From: Chitinophagaceae bacterium
GTDB lineage: Bacteria; Bacteroidota; Bacteroidia; Chitinophagales; Chitinophagaceae
Assembly (NCBI GenBank): GCA_003151295.1
Contig: PLXD01000192.1
Location: forward strand, 1 to 8,246
Length of the DNA stretch: 8,246 nt
Reading direction: 5' to 3'
In this document: positions 1-5,909 of the stretch, piece by piece
How the letters are laid out: each line of letters starts with the position of its first letter
How positions within the stretch are numbered: position 1 is the stretch's first letter
Program-made: the position numbers and the translations under genes
Notes under the pieces: model-generated
Seen by the model: the letters and a program-made list of their open reading frames with translations, nothing else
What the model was told of the DNA's origin: nothing
The model's database searches: none

Positions 1-429
1 GATCAGGATGGCCAGTAAGATAATCGTTTGATCGTAGTTGGCTTTCAGCGACATGATGGTCGTAAGGGTGCCCGAGCCGGCGATCAGGGGAAAAGCGATG
101 GGGACCAGCAGGCTGGACTTGACATCTTTTTCACTTTTGAAAAATTCGATGCCCAATACCATTTCCAGTCCCAGGATAACTTTCACGATCGATCCCCCTA
201 CTGCAAAAGAGCGTTTATCCACCCCCAGTATGGCCAGGAATTGTTCCCCGGCATACAGGAACAATACCATCAGGACGCCGGAAATTAGGGTGGCCTTCAG
301 CTCCTGGAAGCCCCCCATCTTTTTTTTCAGCGCCAGCAATAAAGGGATCGAACCGAGGATATCGATTACCGCGAAAAGGGTAAAGCTGACAGTCACCACA
401 GCATCGATGTCGGCTTTTGTCATATTCAT
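1..429 (-). CDS. MarC family (UPF0056) integral membrane protein, partial (N-terminal 143 codons)
   Basis: Translating the minus strand from the ATG at 429 gives an open frame with no stop to the window edge, so the C-terminus is missing. It begins MNMTKADIDAVVTVSFTLFA and contains FAVIDILGSIPLLLAL, hydrophobic segments near residues 11-34, 45-68 and 75-93, and the signature FPLIAGSGTLTTIMSL near residues 114-129. That last stretch is typical of the MarC/UPF0056 inner-membrane family, whose full members are about 190-220 residues with six predicted helices. The biochemical function of the family is not established; the old link to multiple antibiotic resistance was not supported. The start codon overlaps the cobC stop by 4 nt (ATGA at 429-426), which suggests translational coupling. 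An alternative start is Met3 at 423. The family call is strong; any role in cobalamin metabolism is only inferred from position. Confidence 0.9.
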   Translation of the reverse strand, partial: MNMTKADIDAVVTVSFTLFAVIDILGSIPLLLALKKKMGGFQELKATLISGVLMVLFLYAGEQFLAILGVDKRSFAVGGSIVKVILGLEMVLGIEFFKSEKDVKSSLLVPIAFPLIAGSGTLTTIMSLKANYDQTIILLAILI

Positions 430-1205
430 AGTTGCGCGCTTTCCCCAAAGGTAGAACCTGTTCCCGGCTTATGCTGCTCTTTTTCGGCGGGCTGGATATT
501 GGACAGGAACCCATGTTTGAATATCCCGGAAGTTCGGAGAGTTCGGGGATATTCGGGAGTTCCGGCATCCCCCGGATCGCCAGTAAGCCGCGTGATCCGT
601 ATGATGCAGCCGTAGTGCAGGGAAAAGACCTTGAATGAAGCGATCAGGGGCGTCCCGGTGATATGGGAGAGGATGCTTCGGATCACTCCCCCGTGTGTGA
701 AGATGGCAATGGGGGCGGTTTCCGCGATGCCTGTTGTTTCAGCGTTCGTGGCTATTCCTGCCTTTTCCACGATCCCGCTGAACCAGGGGATCACCCGATC
801 GTAGAGGTCCAGGTAGCTTTCTCCACCCGGTATCCTTACGTTTACGAAATCCTTCATCCAGGGATCGGTCTCTTCCCGTGGAATATGATCCCAAGGTCTC
901 ATTTCCCAGAGCCCGCAATGGATCTCCTTCAACTCCCCGGCTTCGGAGATGGCACTGTCGGGGAACAAATGGGCTGCCAGCTTTCGGCAACGTTGCAGGG
1001 GACTGCTGTAGACCTGCCCTATGAGGCCTGTTCTTTCTATTTTATCCTCTCCCAAGTTCCCTCCTGTATCTTTCTTCAGGCATTGTAAGATAATGGATGC
1101 TTCTGAAAGGAAATCATCAGCCACATCCAGATCGCTCTGGCCATAGCAGATGCCCTTTTCGACTGCCGGCGTCGTGTGACGTATCAAATAAATTGTTTGT
1201 GACAT
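426..1205 (-). CDS. cobC: Alpha-ribazole phosphatase (CobC), histidine phosphatase superfamily
   Basis: A 259-residue cytoplasmic enzyme predicted to remove the 5'-phosphate from alpha-ribazole phosphate or adenosylcobalamin phosphate, the last step of nucleotide-loop assembly. The phosphohistidine motif is IRHT at residues 8-11 (His10). It is followed by CYGQSDLDV (20-28), a CobC-like signature, then YSSPLQRC (66-73) with the second active-site Arg72, ELKEIHCGLWE (91-101) with the acid residue, and FTHGGVIRSIL (169-179) with the second catalytic His171. Typical members are about 200 residues. The extra length lies in loops at about 44-62 and 150-166 and in a Gly/Pro/Thr-rich tail after residue 205 that includes a 9-bp DNA repeat. 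The gene starts 70 nt after cobS and overlaps the marC-like start by 4 nt. Function is well supported by motifs and neighbours; the tail is unexplained. Confidence 0.92.
   Translation of the reverse strand: MSQTIYLIRHTTPAVEKGICYGQSDLDVADDFLSEASIILQCLKKDTGGNLGEDKIERTGLIGQVYSSPLQRCRKLAAHLFPDSAISEAGELKEIHCGLWEMRPWDHIPREETDPWMKDFVNVRIPGGESYLDLYDRVIPWFSGIVEKAGIATNAETTGIAETAPIAIFTHGGVIRSILSHITGTPLIASFKVFSLHYGCIIRITRLTGDPGDAGTPEYPRTLRTSGIFKHGFLSNIQPAEKEQHKPGTGSTFGESAQL
521..565. repeat. 9-bp tandem repeat (5 imperfect units) in the cobC 3' region
   Basis: Five successive 9-nt units read on the plus strand as ATATCCCGG, AAGTTCGGA, GAGTTCGGG, GATATTCGG and GAGTTCCGG. They fall at CobC residues about 214-229, in the low-complexity tail. 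The period is a multiple of three, so gain or loss of units would keep the cobC frame. In the neighbouring minus-strand frame the same DNA encodes a cleaner tripeptide series (PEL, PNI, PEL, SEL), but that frame has no other gene-like feature. Confidence 0.6.
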
Positions 1206-1275
1206 ATAATTATAATAACAAAAAGAAATTCTTGCTCTTTGAACGCCTGTTTAACTGAAAGACCCATCCATTTAC

Positions 1276-2088
1276 TCAGGTACTGTATTTCCATACAATG
1301 ATAAAACCGAGATAAAAAGCCAGTTCGCTGACCTGCTGAATGGCACCCAGGCAATCTCCTGTATAGCCCCCGATCCATTTTTTGAAATACCTGGCTAGTA
1401 AGTAAGCGACAAAGAGTACTGGGGGTATCGTTAAGAGGAAATACCCCGGCAAGAAAATAAAAGGAAGCAGGGCTGTGACGATGGCAAAAGCCAACTCTCC
1501 GGCGGTTGATTTTCTATTCGCCACCGGTTTGGATTTACTGGTATCGGGATCCGCGGTATATTCGAAAAAGCGCATAATGAAAACCGGCATCAGCCTGCTC
1601 AGGCTATGGGCGGCAAGCAGAACGGCAATGAAATACGTGTAGGGAATGATTGTAGCAGGAACTGGGATCGAACCTGTTATGAGAGCGAGCAGCTCCCTTA
1701 ATAAAAGGAATTTGGCACCGAGCATAGCAATCAGCCCGATGGCACCAAAAGCCCCGATGCGGCTGTCTTTCATGATCAGGAGGATCTTCTCCCGGGTCCA
1801 GCCTCCCCCGAACCCATCGCAGACATCCGCGAATCCATCCTCATGAAAGGCGCCGGTAGTAAGGATCCCCGCGATCATTGAGGCCAGGATCGCGATATCG
1901 GCGGAAAGGAGCTTGTTAAAAATGAGAAAGACCCCGGCGCATATACCCCCGACGATCCAACCGATCACCGGGAAATATTTCGGGCTTCGTTGCAGGTAAT
2001 CCGGATGATGGTCGATCCCCGCAGGAACCCTGATCCTTGTGAGGAACATGACGGCCGTTAAAAATATCTTCCATTCTTTGCGCAACAT
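1276..2088 (-). CDS. cobS: Adenosylcobinamide-GDP ribazoletransferase (cobalamin synthase, CobS)
   Basis: A 270-residue polytopic inner-membrane enzyme predicted to join adenosylcobinamide-GDP with alpha-ribazole (or its 5'-phosphate) to make adenosylcobalamin (phosphate). Family hallmarks are visible: FLTRIRVP near residues 15-22, YFPVIGWIVGG at 38-48, the acidic active-site segment FHEDGFADVCDGFGGGWTRE at 81-100, KDSRIGAFGAIGLI at 107-120, and the C-terminal GGYTGDCLGAIQQVSE at 240-255. Hydrophobic stretches near 40-58, 64-80, 113-138, 148-162, 200-232 and 255-267 fit a multi-pass protein, and the length is normal for the family. The start MLRKEWKIFLTAVMFLTR is well placed relative to homologues. 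It lies 56 nt downstream of the abiEii stop, although cobT would be its expected neighbour; the inserted TA module separates them. No convincing dedicated promoter is visible in the 56-nt gap. Confidence 0.95.
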   Translation of the reverse strand: MLRKEWKIFLTAVMFLTRIRVPAGIDHHPDYLQRSPKYFPVIGWIVGGICAGVFLIFNKLLSADIAILASMIAGILTTGAFHEDGFADVCDGFGGGWTREKILLIMKDSRIGAFGAIGLIAMLGAKFLLLRELLALITGSIPVPATIIPYTYFIAVLLAAHSLSRLMPVFIMRFFEYTADPDTSKSKPVANRKSTAGELAFAIVTALLPFIFLPGYFLLTIPPVLFVAYLLARYFKKWIGGYTGDCLGAIQQVSELAFYLGFIIVWKYST

Positions 2089-2103
2089 AGGGATGTATTT
2101 AAC

Positions 2104-2111
2104 TCATAATC
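2104..2111 (+). repeat. 8-bp direct repeat TCATAATC, left copy (candidate junction of the inserted module)
   Basis: An exact copy of the octamer at 4146-4153, in the same orientation, 15 bp before the cobS start. Together the two copies bracket the AbiE module tightly. It could be a target-site duplication or a short microhomology scar. Chance matches of this size between two AT-rich flanks are not negligible, so confidence is moderate. Confidence 0.4.
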
Positions 2112-2144
2112 AGAAGATCAATAGAATACTCCAGACAATATTTA

Positions 2145-2984
2145 TTATTCTAATCCAATATGCATCTTGTGCAGCCATTTTATAATTTCGGATACGGGCT
2201 GCCCCGTTTCGTTAACCATCCCCCGGACAAAAGGGCTTTGATCTTTTTCTGTTACGAAGTGCTTTATAATACGTTTTATTCGCCGTTGCAAGACCGGGTT
2301 ATGCTGTATGATCTTTTTTATTTCCTGGCCGATAACGTGAGCAGCAATTTCCTGAAGACTTTGCTGTGCCAGGAGATCATCCTCTATGGAAAATAAATTC
2401 GAATAATGTTCATAAATAAAATTTGCCTGCAAATCAAAATAGTGTTGAATCAGGTTGCCTATATCTCTTGCATCCTTCTCCCTTATTTCAGGCCTGTCAT
2501 CGAAAGAGATCAGTTTTAAGAGTACAATGGATGGTAGGGTTGCGACCTCGAATGGATGATCCGTTTCTAATTCGATTGATTCGGTTCCTTCAGTATAAAC
2601 CTCCATAAAACCATTTACTCCGATACTTATTAACCCGATCCCTGCTACCGTAATTTCCCCATCTATTTCAATGCCTCCAAATGGCAATATATCTAATTGC
2701 AAACCGGACGAAGTTCGCAGTACAAAAGCATTTTCCTTTGTGTCCTGAAATCCTCTATGTTCTTTCAAATATTGTCTTATACCTTCATATTGCATAATGT
2801 TTCCTACAAACACGGCGAAATCCACATCTCGCGTTTCACGAAATGGCTTTTTCTCCCTGGCGTACCATATATTTCTTGCCACGGCGCCTATTAGATAATA
2901 ATCGATTCCCAACACCGAGCAAGAATCCTGCACTGCATCGAAGATCTCTTTTAGTTCTCCCTTCCGGATGCTATCCCAATTCAT
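2145..2984 (-). CDS. abiEii: AbiEii/AbiGii-type nucleotidyltransferase toxin (type IV TA)
   Basis: A 279-residue predicted cytoplasmic nucleotidyltransferase of the AbiEii/COG4849-like group, the toxin half of a type IV toxin-antitoxin or phage-abortive system. Polymerase-beta-like NTase motifs are in order: YYLIGAVARNIW (29-40), RETRDVDFAVFV (49-60) with the metal-binding pair Asp53/Asp55, GLQLDILPFG (94-103) with a third acid Asp98, and the AbiEii-type downstream motif LLKLISFDDRPEIREKDARD (155-174) with Lys157, Arg168, Lys170, Asp171 and Asp174. The first motif has Gly-Ala where many NTases have Gly-Gly or Gly-Ser. The C-terminal third is helical and rich in Lys and Ile. Its start overlaps the abiEi 3' end by 14 nt, as is usual for this antitoxin-toxin arrangement. 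The target is unknown; family members act as NTP transferases. Base composition is visibly more AT-rich than the flanking cob genes. Confidence 0.85.
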   Translation of the reverse strand: MNWDSIRKGELKEIFDAVQDSCSVLGIDYYLIGAVARNIWYAREKKPFRETRDVDFAVFVGNIMQYEGIRQYLKEHRGFQDTKENAFVLRTSSGLQLDILPFGGIEIDGEITVAGIGLISIGVNGFMEVYTEGTESIELETDHPFEVATLPSIVLLKLISFDDRPEIREKDARDIGNLIQHYFDLQANFIYEHYSNLFSIEDDLLAQQSLQEIAAHVIGQEIKKIIQHNPVLQRRIKRIIKHFVTEKDQSPFVRGMVNETGQPVSEIIKWLHKMHIGLE

Positions 2985-3999
2985 GTTGTAAATATTTCTC
3001 GTAAATCAACCTGGCTGTCTCTATGCAACGCGGGTCTCCTGTCATCATCAGATCCGCATAGACCAGTAAAGGAGGCGCCAGTTTTTTAGCATCCCACTCG
3101 TTGTCATTCCAGAATTTTTTATAAACTTCTATATTTCCTTTCTCATCTGGAATTATTGTCCATTTGGGCATCAGGATTGCCTTGGGCTTATTGGTATATA
3201 GGGTGAGCACTGCCGGCGTTAAATAATTTGTCAGGATCTCTGCGGCTGGTTCCCCTCCCCATACAGCTGGTTCTTTTTCCCATACCTTTTCTTCCAATTG
3301 TTCCAATAATACTTTCCTATCAAAAAATTTGTTCTCAGCCCAAAAATGAAAATTTCCGATATGTAGGGTTGGCTTTAGTATTTCATGATACCCAACCATC
3401 CATCTTTCTAACAAGGCTTTTTTGTTCTGTAATTGAATATTCTTTTTGTCCAGCGGCAGAATAAATCCGGCATCTCTTAAACCACCTAAAATGTTATTGA
3501 TATTTCCGAGCGCTACCCCGGTGGCCTTCGCTAATTGGCGATGAGGTAGATTAATTGCCTCCTTATGCAGCAATAGGTAAAAGACGGTACGAAGTCCTGT
3601 TTTGGTAAATGCCCTATTCGTGACCGGCTTTTCTTCTTCCACAGGCTTATTGCCATCTATCCAAATAACATGCTGTGCCGTCGGCAGAAAAATGTTTCCT
3701 GCTGTGTCCAGGTACCCTATCTTATTTAGCCTTAATATAGCCTTTAGCGTGGGAAAAATGCGTTCTGCTACAATTATCAAAGGATTGTATTGCCTAGCCT
3801 GTTCGAGTATGTTAGCTAACTGGTAGCCACGTAGCTCCGTTTTAACTTCAACAAATGCGTGCAACTCATAGCCGTTCCAGTATAGGTCGAGCTCCCCACC
3901 ATTATCAGCATCGGTTTGGCTCCATTTCCCTTGAATTCCGGTAAAAGCCCGCAAGTTATCTACAGCTTTAGTTATAATCGCTTTTTTGTTCATTATCAT
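2971..3999 (-). CDS. abiEi: AbiEi-type (AbiEi_2) antitoxin and transcriptional regulator with PD-(D/E)XK-like N-terminus
   Basis: A 342-residue protein predicted to be the cognate antitoxin and autorepressor. Three regions can be seen. Residues 1-115 contain ELDLYWNGYELHAFVEVK (36-53), with Asp38, Glu51 and Lys53 spaced like a PD-(D/E)XK core, followed by YNPLIIVAERI and LRLNKIGYLDTAGNIFL (89-105), which is characteristic of AbiEi_2 (PF09952)-like proteins. Residues about 130-183 form a winged-helix candidate, with the recognition-helix region RQLAKATGVALGNINNILGG (154-173). The C-terminal region has VWGGEPAAEILTNYLTP (246-262) and LLVYADLMMTGDPRCIETA (311-329), also AbiEi_2-like. Classical AbiEi has its winged helix at the N-terminus, so the order here is different. 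The start ATG at 3999 follows a promoter and operators; Met3 at 3993 is an alternative. The gene overlaps abiEii by 14 nt. The assignment is from motif recognition, not a database search. Confidence 0.82.
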   Translation of the reverse strand: MIMNKKAIITKAVDNLRAFTGIQGKWSQTDADNGGELDLYWNGYELHAFVEVKTELRGYQLANILEQARQYNPLIIVAERIFPTLKAILRLNKIGYLDTAGNIFLPTAQHVIWIDGNKPVEEEKPVTNRAFTKTGLRTVFYLLLHKEAINLPHRQLAKATGVALGNINNILGGLRDAGFILPLDKKNIQLQNKKALLERWMVGYHEILKPTLHIGNFHFWAENKFFDRKVLLEQLEEKVWEKEPAVWGGEPAAEILTNYLTPAVLTLYTNKPKAILMPKWTIIPDEKGNIEVYKKFWNDNEWDAKKLAPPLLVYADLMMTGDPRCIETARLIYEKYLQHELG

Positions 4000-4003
4000 A
4001 TTT

Positions 4004-4022
4004 TGTTCACGATACGTGAACA
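4004..4022. promoter_or_regulatory. Operator 1: perfect inverted repeat over the predicted abiEi transcription start
   Basis: Arms TGTTCACG (4004-4011) and CGTGAACA (4015-4022) are perfect reverse complements around a 3-bp spacer. The site begins 5 bp upstream of the abiEi ATG and just downstream of the TAnnTTTG box, so it would cover the transcription start. The same arm sequence recurs in operator 2. Characterised AbiEi antitoxins repress their own operon by binding paired inverted repeats in the promoter, and this layout fits that model. Confidence 0.8.
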
Positions 4023-4024
4023 GG

Positions 4025-4055
4025 CAAATTTAATGAACTGCAAGATATTTCACAA
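4025..4055 (-). promoter_or_regulatory. Bacteroidota-type promoter for abiEi-abiEii
   Basis: On the minus strand a TTG (4055-4053) is followed after exactly 20 nt by TAAATTTG (4032-4025), which matches the Bacteroidota -33/-7 consensus TTG-N(17-23)-TAnnTTTG at all fixed positions. Transcription would start about 5-8 nt further on, near 4020-4017, inside operator 1, giving a very short leader of about 20 nt. This would let the module be expressed independently of btuB. Confidence 0.72.
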
Positions 4056-4062
4056 CTGAAAT
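4047..4062. promoter_or_regulatory. Degenerate palindrome midway between the two operators
   Basis: ATTTCA (4047-4052) and TGAAAT (4057-4062) form a 6-bp inverted repeat around CAAC. Its centre (4054.5) is exactly halfway between the centres of operator 1 (4013) and operator 2 (4096). It overlaps the -33 TTG and shares only the TTCA/TGAA core with the operators. It could be a weak third binding site, or coincidence in AT-rich DNA. Confidence 0.35.
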
Positions 4063-4085
4063 TTTATATTGTTCACTAATTCAAA

Positions 4086-4106
4086 CTGTTCACGTACCGT
4101 GAACAG
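4086..4106. promoter_or_regulatory. Operator 2: upstream perfect inverted repeat
   Basis: Arms CTGTTCACG (4086-4094) and CGTGAACAG (4098-4106) are perfect reverse complements with spacer TAC. The inner 8 bp of each arm are identical to operator 1. Centre-to-centre distance to operator 1 is 83 bp, close to eight helical turns, so proteins bound at both sites would face the same side of the DNA. Isolated half-sites also occur nearby (TGTTCAC at 4070-4076, TGAACA at 4117-4122). Confidence 0.8.
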
Positions 4107-4145
4107 ATGAAAAAAATGAACAAATGGGAGACAGGTTTACAATCA

Positions 4146-4153
4146 TCATAATC
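4146..4153 (+). repeat. 8-bp direct repeat TCATAATC, right copy (candidate junction)
   Basis: An exact match to 2104-2111, lying 2 bp after the cobT stop codon. The segment between the copies (2112-4145, 2034 bp) contains only the AbiE module and its control region. No recombinase, transposase or terminal inverted repeat is visible at either junction. Confidence 0.4.
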
Positions 4154-4155
4154 TA

Positions 4156-5247
4156 TTACTTTGACGTCTGATCCACGCCAGCCGATTCAAAGGAGGCCAT
4201 TTCATCCAGGAAAGCGGTGGCTGAACGGATAAGCGGAAGGGCCATGGCCGCACCCGTCCCTTCTCCCAATCGCATGCCCAGGTTCAACAGAGGGCGGGCG
4301 TCCAGGTAGTCCAGCATTTTTTGGTGCCCTTGTTCACCGCTCGTGTGCGCAAAGATACAGCAGTCTGTCACAGTGGGGTTCATGGCGCGGGCGATCAGCA
4401 GCGCGGAAGTAGCGATAAAGCCGTCTACGATGACGACCATCCTCAAGGCCGCTGCCCTGAGATAGGCTCCCGTCATCATGGCGATCTCGAATCCCCCCAC
4501 CCGCTGCAAAATGTCTTCGGCTGCAGTAGCATTTTGGGTCGCGATGACGTTTCCGGCTTTGGCTTTAAGAATATCCGTATCGGGAAAATGCCGCGCGATC
4601 ACTTTCTCAAGGGTCTTAATTTTTGTGACCAGCTGCGCATCATTAACGCCGGTCCCCCTTCCTGCACATTCGGCTACGGGGATCCCGGTGATCCTGCTCA
4701 TGATCAGGGCCGCGGAAGAGCTGTTGCCTATCCCCATCTCACCCAGCCCTACACAGTTGCAGCCCTTTTTAAAAAGATCTTCGACGATTGCTCCCCCCTT
4801 CGCAAGGGCCTTTTGCATTTCTTCCGGGCTCATGGCCGCTTCCTCCAGGTAATTCCGGGTGCCATACCCGATCTTGGCCCTGATGAAACCCGCGGATTCG
4901 CCCGATCTCCGGTCATCCCCGTCATTATCGAAATCGGCGTTTACGCCGGCGTCCACCACCTGCAAACCGATCCCATGCTGCCGGCAGAATACATTGATGG
5001 CGGCGCCACCGCCGATAAAATTCAATACCATCTGCGCCGTTACGGCCTGGCGGTAAGGGTTGATCAACCCGGTAGCCGCAATGCCATGGTCCCCGGCAAA
5101 AATGAGTATATGGGGATCGCTGATCCGCGGGCGGTCCGTTCCCTGTATCAGGCCCACCTGCATGGCGATCTCTTCCAGCCTGCCCAGGGACCCGGGGGGC
5201 TTGGTCTTATTGTCGGTCTTCCGTTGAATTTTTTCTCTTAGTTCCAT
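4156..5247 (-). CDS. cobT: Nicotinate-nucleotide:dimethylbenzimidazole phosphoribosyltransferase (CobT)
   Basis: A 363-residue cytoplasmic enzyme that transfers phosphoribose from nicotinate mononucleotide to dimethylbenzimidazole (or another lower-ligand base), giving alpha-ribazole phosphate for CobS. Diagnostic motifs run the full length: KPPGSLGRLEEIA (16-28), ILIFAGDHGIAATG (47-60), QMVLNFIGGGAAINVF (72-87), VVDAGVN (97-103), GLGEMGIGNSSSAA (167-180), GRGTGV (196-201), and the C-terminal GMRLGEGTGAAMALPLI (324-340), with Glu329 matching the catalytic base known from the Salmonella enzyme. The family is usually about 350 residues. An acidic, Gly/Ser-rich loop at about 104-120 (NADFDNDGDDRRSGESA) looks longer than usual. 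It starts 35 nt after cobU. It is separated from cobS by the AbiE insertion, but its own end is intact. Confidence 0.96.
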   Translation of the reverse strand: MELREKIQRKTDNKTKPPGSLGRLEEIAMQVGLIQGTDRPRISDPHILIFAGDHGIAATGLINPYRQAVTAQMVLNFIGGGAAINVFCRQHGIGLQVVDAGVNADFDNDGDDRRSGESAGFIRAKIGYGTRNYLEEAAMSPEEMQKALAKGGAIVEDLFKKGCNCVGLGEMGIGNSSSAALIMSRITGIPVAECAGRGTGVNDAQLVTKIKTLEKVIARHFPDTDILKAKAGNVIATQNATAAEDILQRVGGFEIAMMTGAYLRAAALRMVVIVDGFIATSALLIARAMNPTVTDCCIFAHTSGEQGHQKMLDYLDARPLLNLGMRLGEGTGAAMALPLIRSATAFLDEMASFESAGVDQTSK

Positions 5248-5249
5248 TT

Positions 5250-5268
5250 TAAAGGTTTGTTTCCTTTA
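5250..5268 (-). promoter_or_regulatory. Small stem-loop spanning the cobT ribosome-binding region
   Basis: TAAAGG (5250-5255) and CCTTTA (5263-5268) form a perfect 6-bp stem with a 7-nt loop in the 35-nt cobU-cobT gap, 2 nt before the cobT ATG. On the minus strand the 5' arm carries AAAGGA, a possible Shine-Dalgarno-like sequence, so folding could affect initiation. Regulation is not shown, and the stem is short and AU-rich. Confidence 0.35.
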
Positions 5269-5282
5269 CGGATTTGTTCACG

Positions 5283-5909
5283 CTATCGGGCTGCGGATTT
5301 GATCACCATGGGAATGCCGCTCACCATCAGGATCACTTCTTCCGCGAGCTGTGCGATGTATTGATTCATCCAACCCTGCAGGTCGGTAAATTTCCTGCCC
5401 GATTCCGTCTCCGCGTGCACTCCCATGCCGATCTCATTGCTGACGATGATCAGAACGGTGTCCTGTTCTGAAATCAACTGGCCCGAAATCAACTGGTCTG
5501 GCATGGACTGGTCTGGTATCGGTGGTTTTGAAAGCGCTTCCATCTCTTTTTTACAAGCTTCCAGCGAAGCTTCAATATCCTCACGGGTATCGATGAAGAA
5601 ATTGGTTAGCCAAAGCGTAATACAATCTATTACGGCTACTTTTCCTGCCAGGTCCAGCCGGCTGAGATGTTTTTCTTCTTCTATAGAAGTCCAGCGGTCA
5701 TCCCTGTCCTTTTGATGACGGCGGATGCGCTCCCCGAAATCTCCGTCCCAATGGCGGGCCGTTGCCACATAAACGGGATGGGGGCTCAGTTGCAAAGCCA
5801 TCTCCTGCGCATAGCGGCTCTTACCACTTCTGGCTCCTCCTGTGATAAAAACAATACGGCGTGGCCGTGACCCGTTATTTTCCATCATTCGGGGAATATT
5901 TTTCTTCAT
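5283..5909 (-). CDS. cobU: Bifunctional adenosylcobinamide kinase / adenosylcobinamide-phosphate guanylyltransferase (CobU)
   Basis: A cytoplasmic enzyme that phosphorylates adenosylcobinamide and then transfers GMP to give AdoCbi-GDP, the entry to cobinamide salvage. The chosen start at 5909 (208 residues) overlaps the upstream small ORF stop as ATGA. A longer frame to 6020 exists, but its extra 37 residues do not resemble CobU. Motifs: P-loop FITGGARSGKSRYAQ (21-35), YVATAR (47-52), RIRRHQKDR (61-69) with His65 at the position of the GMP-accepting histidine, VIDCITLWLTNF (93-104), IIVSNEIGMGV (154-164) and the C-terminal FTDLQGWMNQYIAQLAEEVILMVSGIP. Residues about 128-149 are a repetitive Pro/Asp/Gln linker encoded by a 15-bp DNA repeat, inserted before the VSNE strand where homologues have a short loop. 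Met8 or Met9 are alternative starts. Confidence 0.94.
   Translation of the reverse strand: MKKNIPRMMENNGSRPRRIVFITGGARSGKSRYAQEMALQLSPHPVYVATARHWDGDFGERIRRHQKDRDDRWTSIEEEKHLSRLDLAGKVAVIDCITLWLTNFFIDTREDIEASLEACKKEMEALSKPPIPDQSMPDQLISGQLISEQDTVLIIVSNEIGMGVHAETESGRKFTDLQGWMNQYIAQLAEEVILMVSGIPMVIKSAAR
5467..5526. repeat. 15-bp tandem repeat (4 units) inside cobU
   Basis: Plus-strand units are TCTGAAATCAACTGG (5467-5481), CCCGAAATCAACTGG (5482-5496), TCTGGCATGGACTGG (5497-5511) and a diverged TCTGGTATCGGTGGT (5512-5526). The first two differ only at two of the first three bases. They encode pentapeptides such as PDQSM, PDQLI and SGQLI in a surface linker of CobU, and the frame is kept whatever the unit number. 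This looks like slippage expansion. Confidence 0.8.

Noticed and set aside
215..568. Minus-strand 117-codon frame over the cobC/marC junction
   Set aside because: It overlaps both cobC and the marC-like gene in another frame and resembles no protein. Its PEL-type start only reflects the 9-bp repeat.
1223..1233. Short palindrome AAGAAATTCTT between cobS and cobC as a terminator or operator
   Set aside because: It has only 5-bp AT-rich arms around one base, there is no stable RNA hairpin, and the genes on both sides belong to one pathway.
2112..4145. Insertion sequence or prophage fragment
   Set aside because: There is no transposase, integrase or terminal inverted repeat at the edges; only the two AbiE genes and their control region are present.
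4321..5241. Long plus-strand open frame (306 codons) opposite cobT
   Set aside because: It is antisense to a full-length, motif-complete cobT. The translation has low-complexity composition and no recognisable domain, so it is a shadow of cobT codon structure.
5275..5282. Operator-like half-site TGTTCACG in the cobU-cobT gap
   Set aside because: It matches the AbiEi operator arm exactly but has no inverted partner. A single 8-mer match in 8 kb searched on both strands is easily expected by chance.
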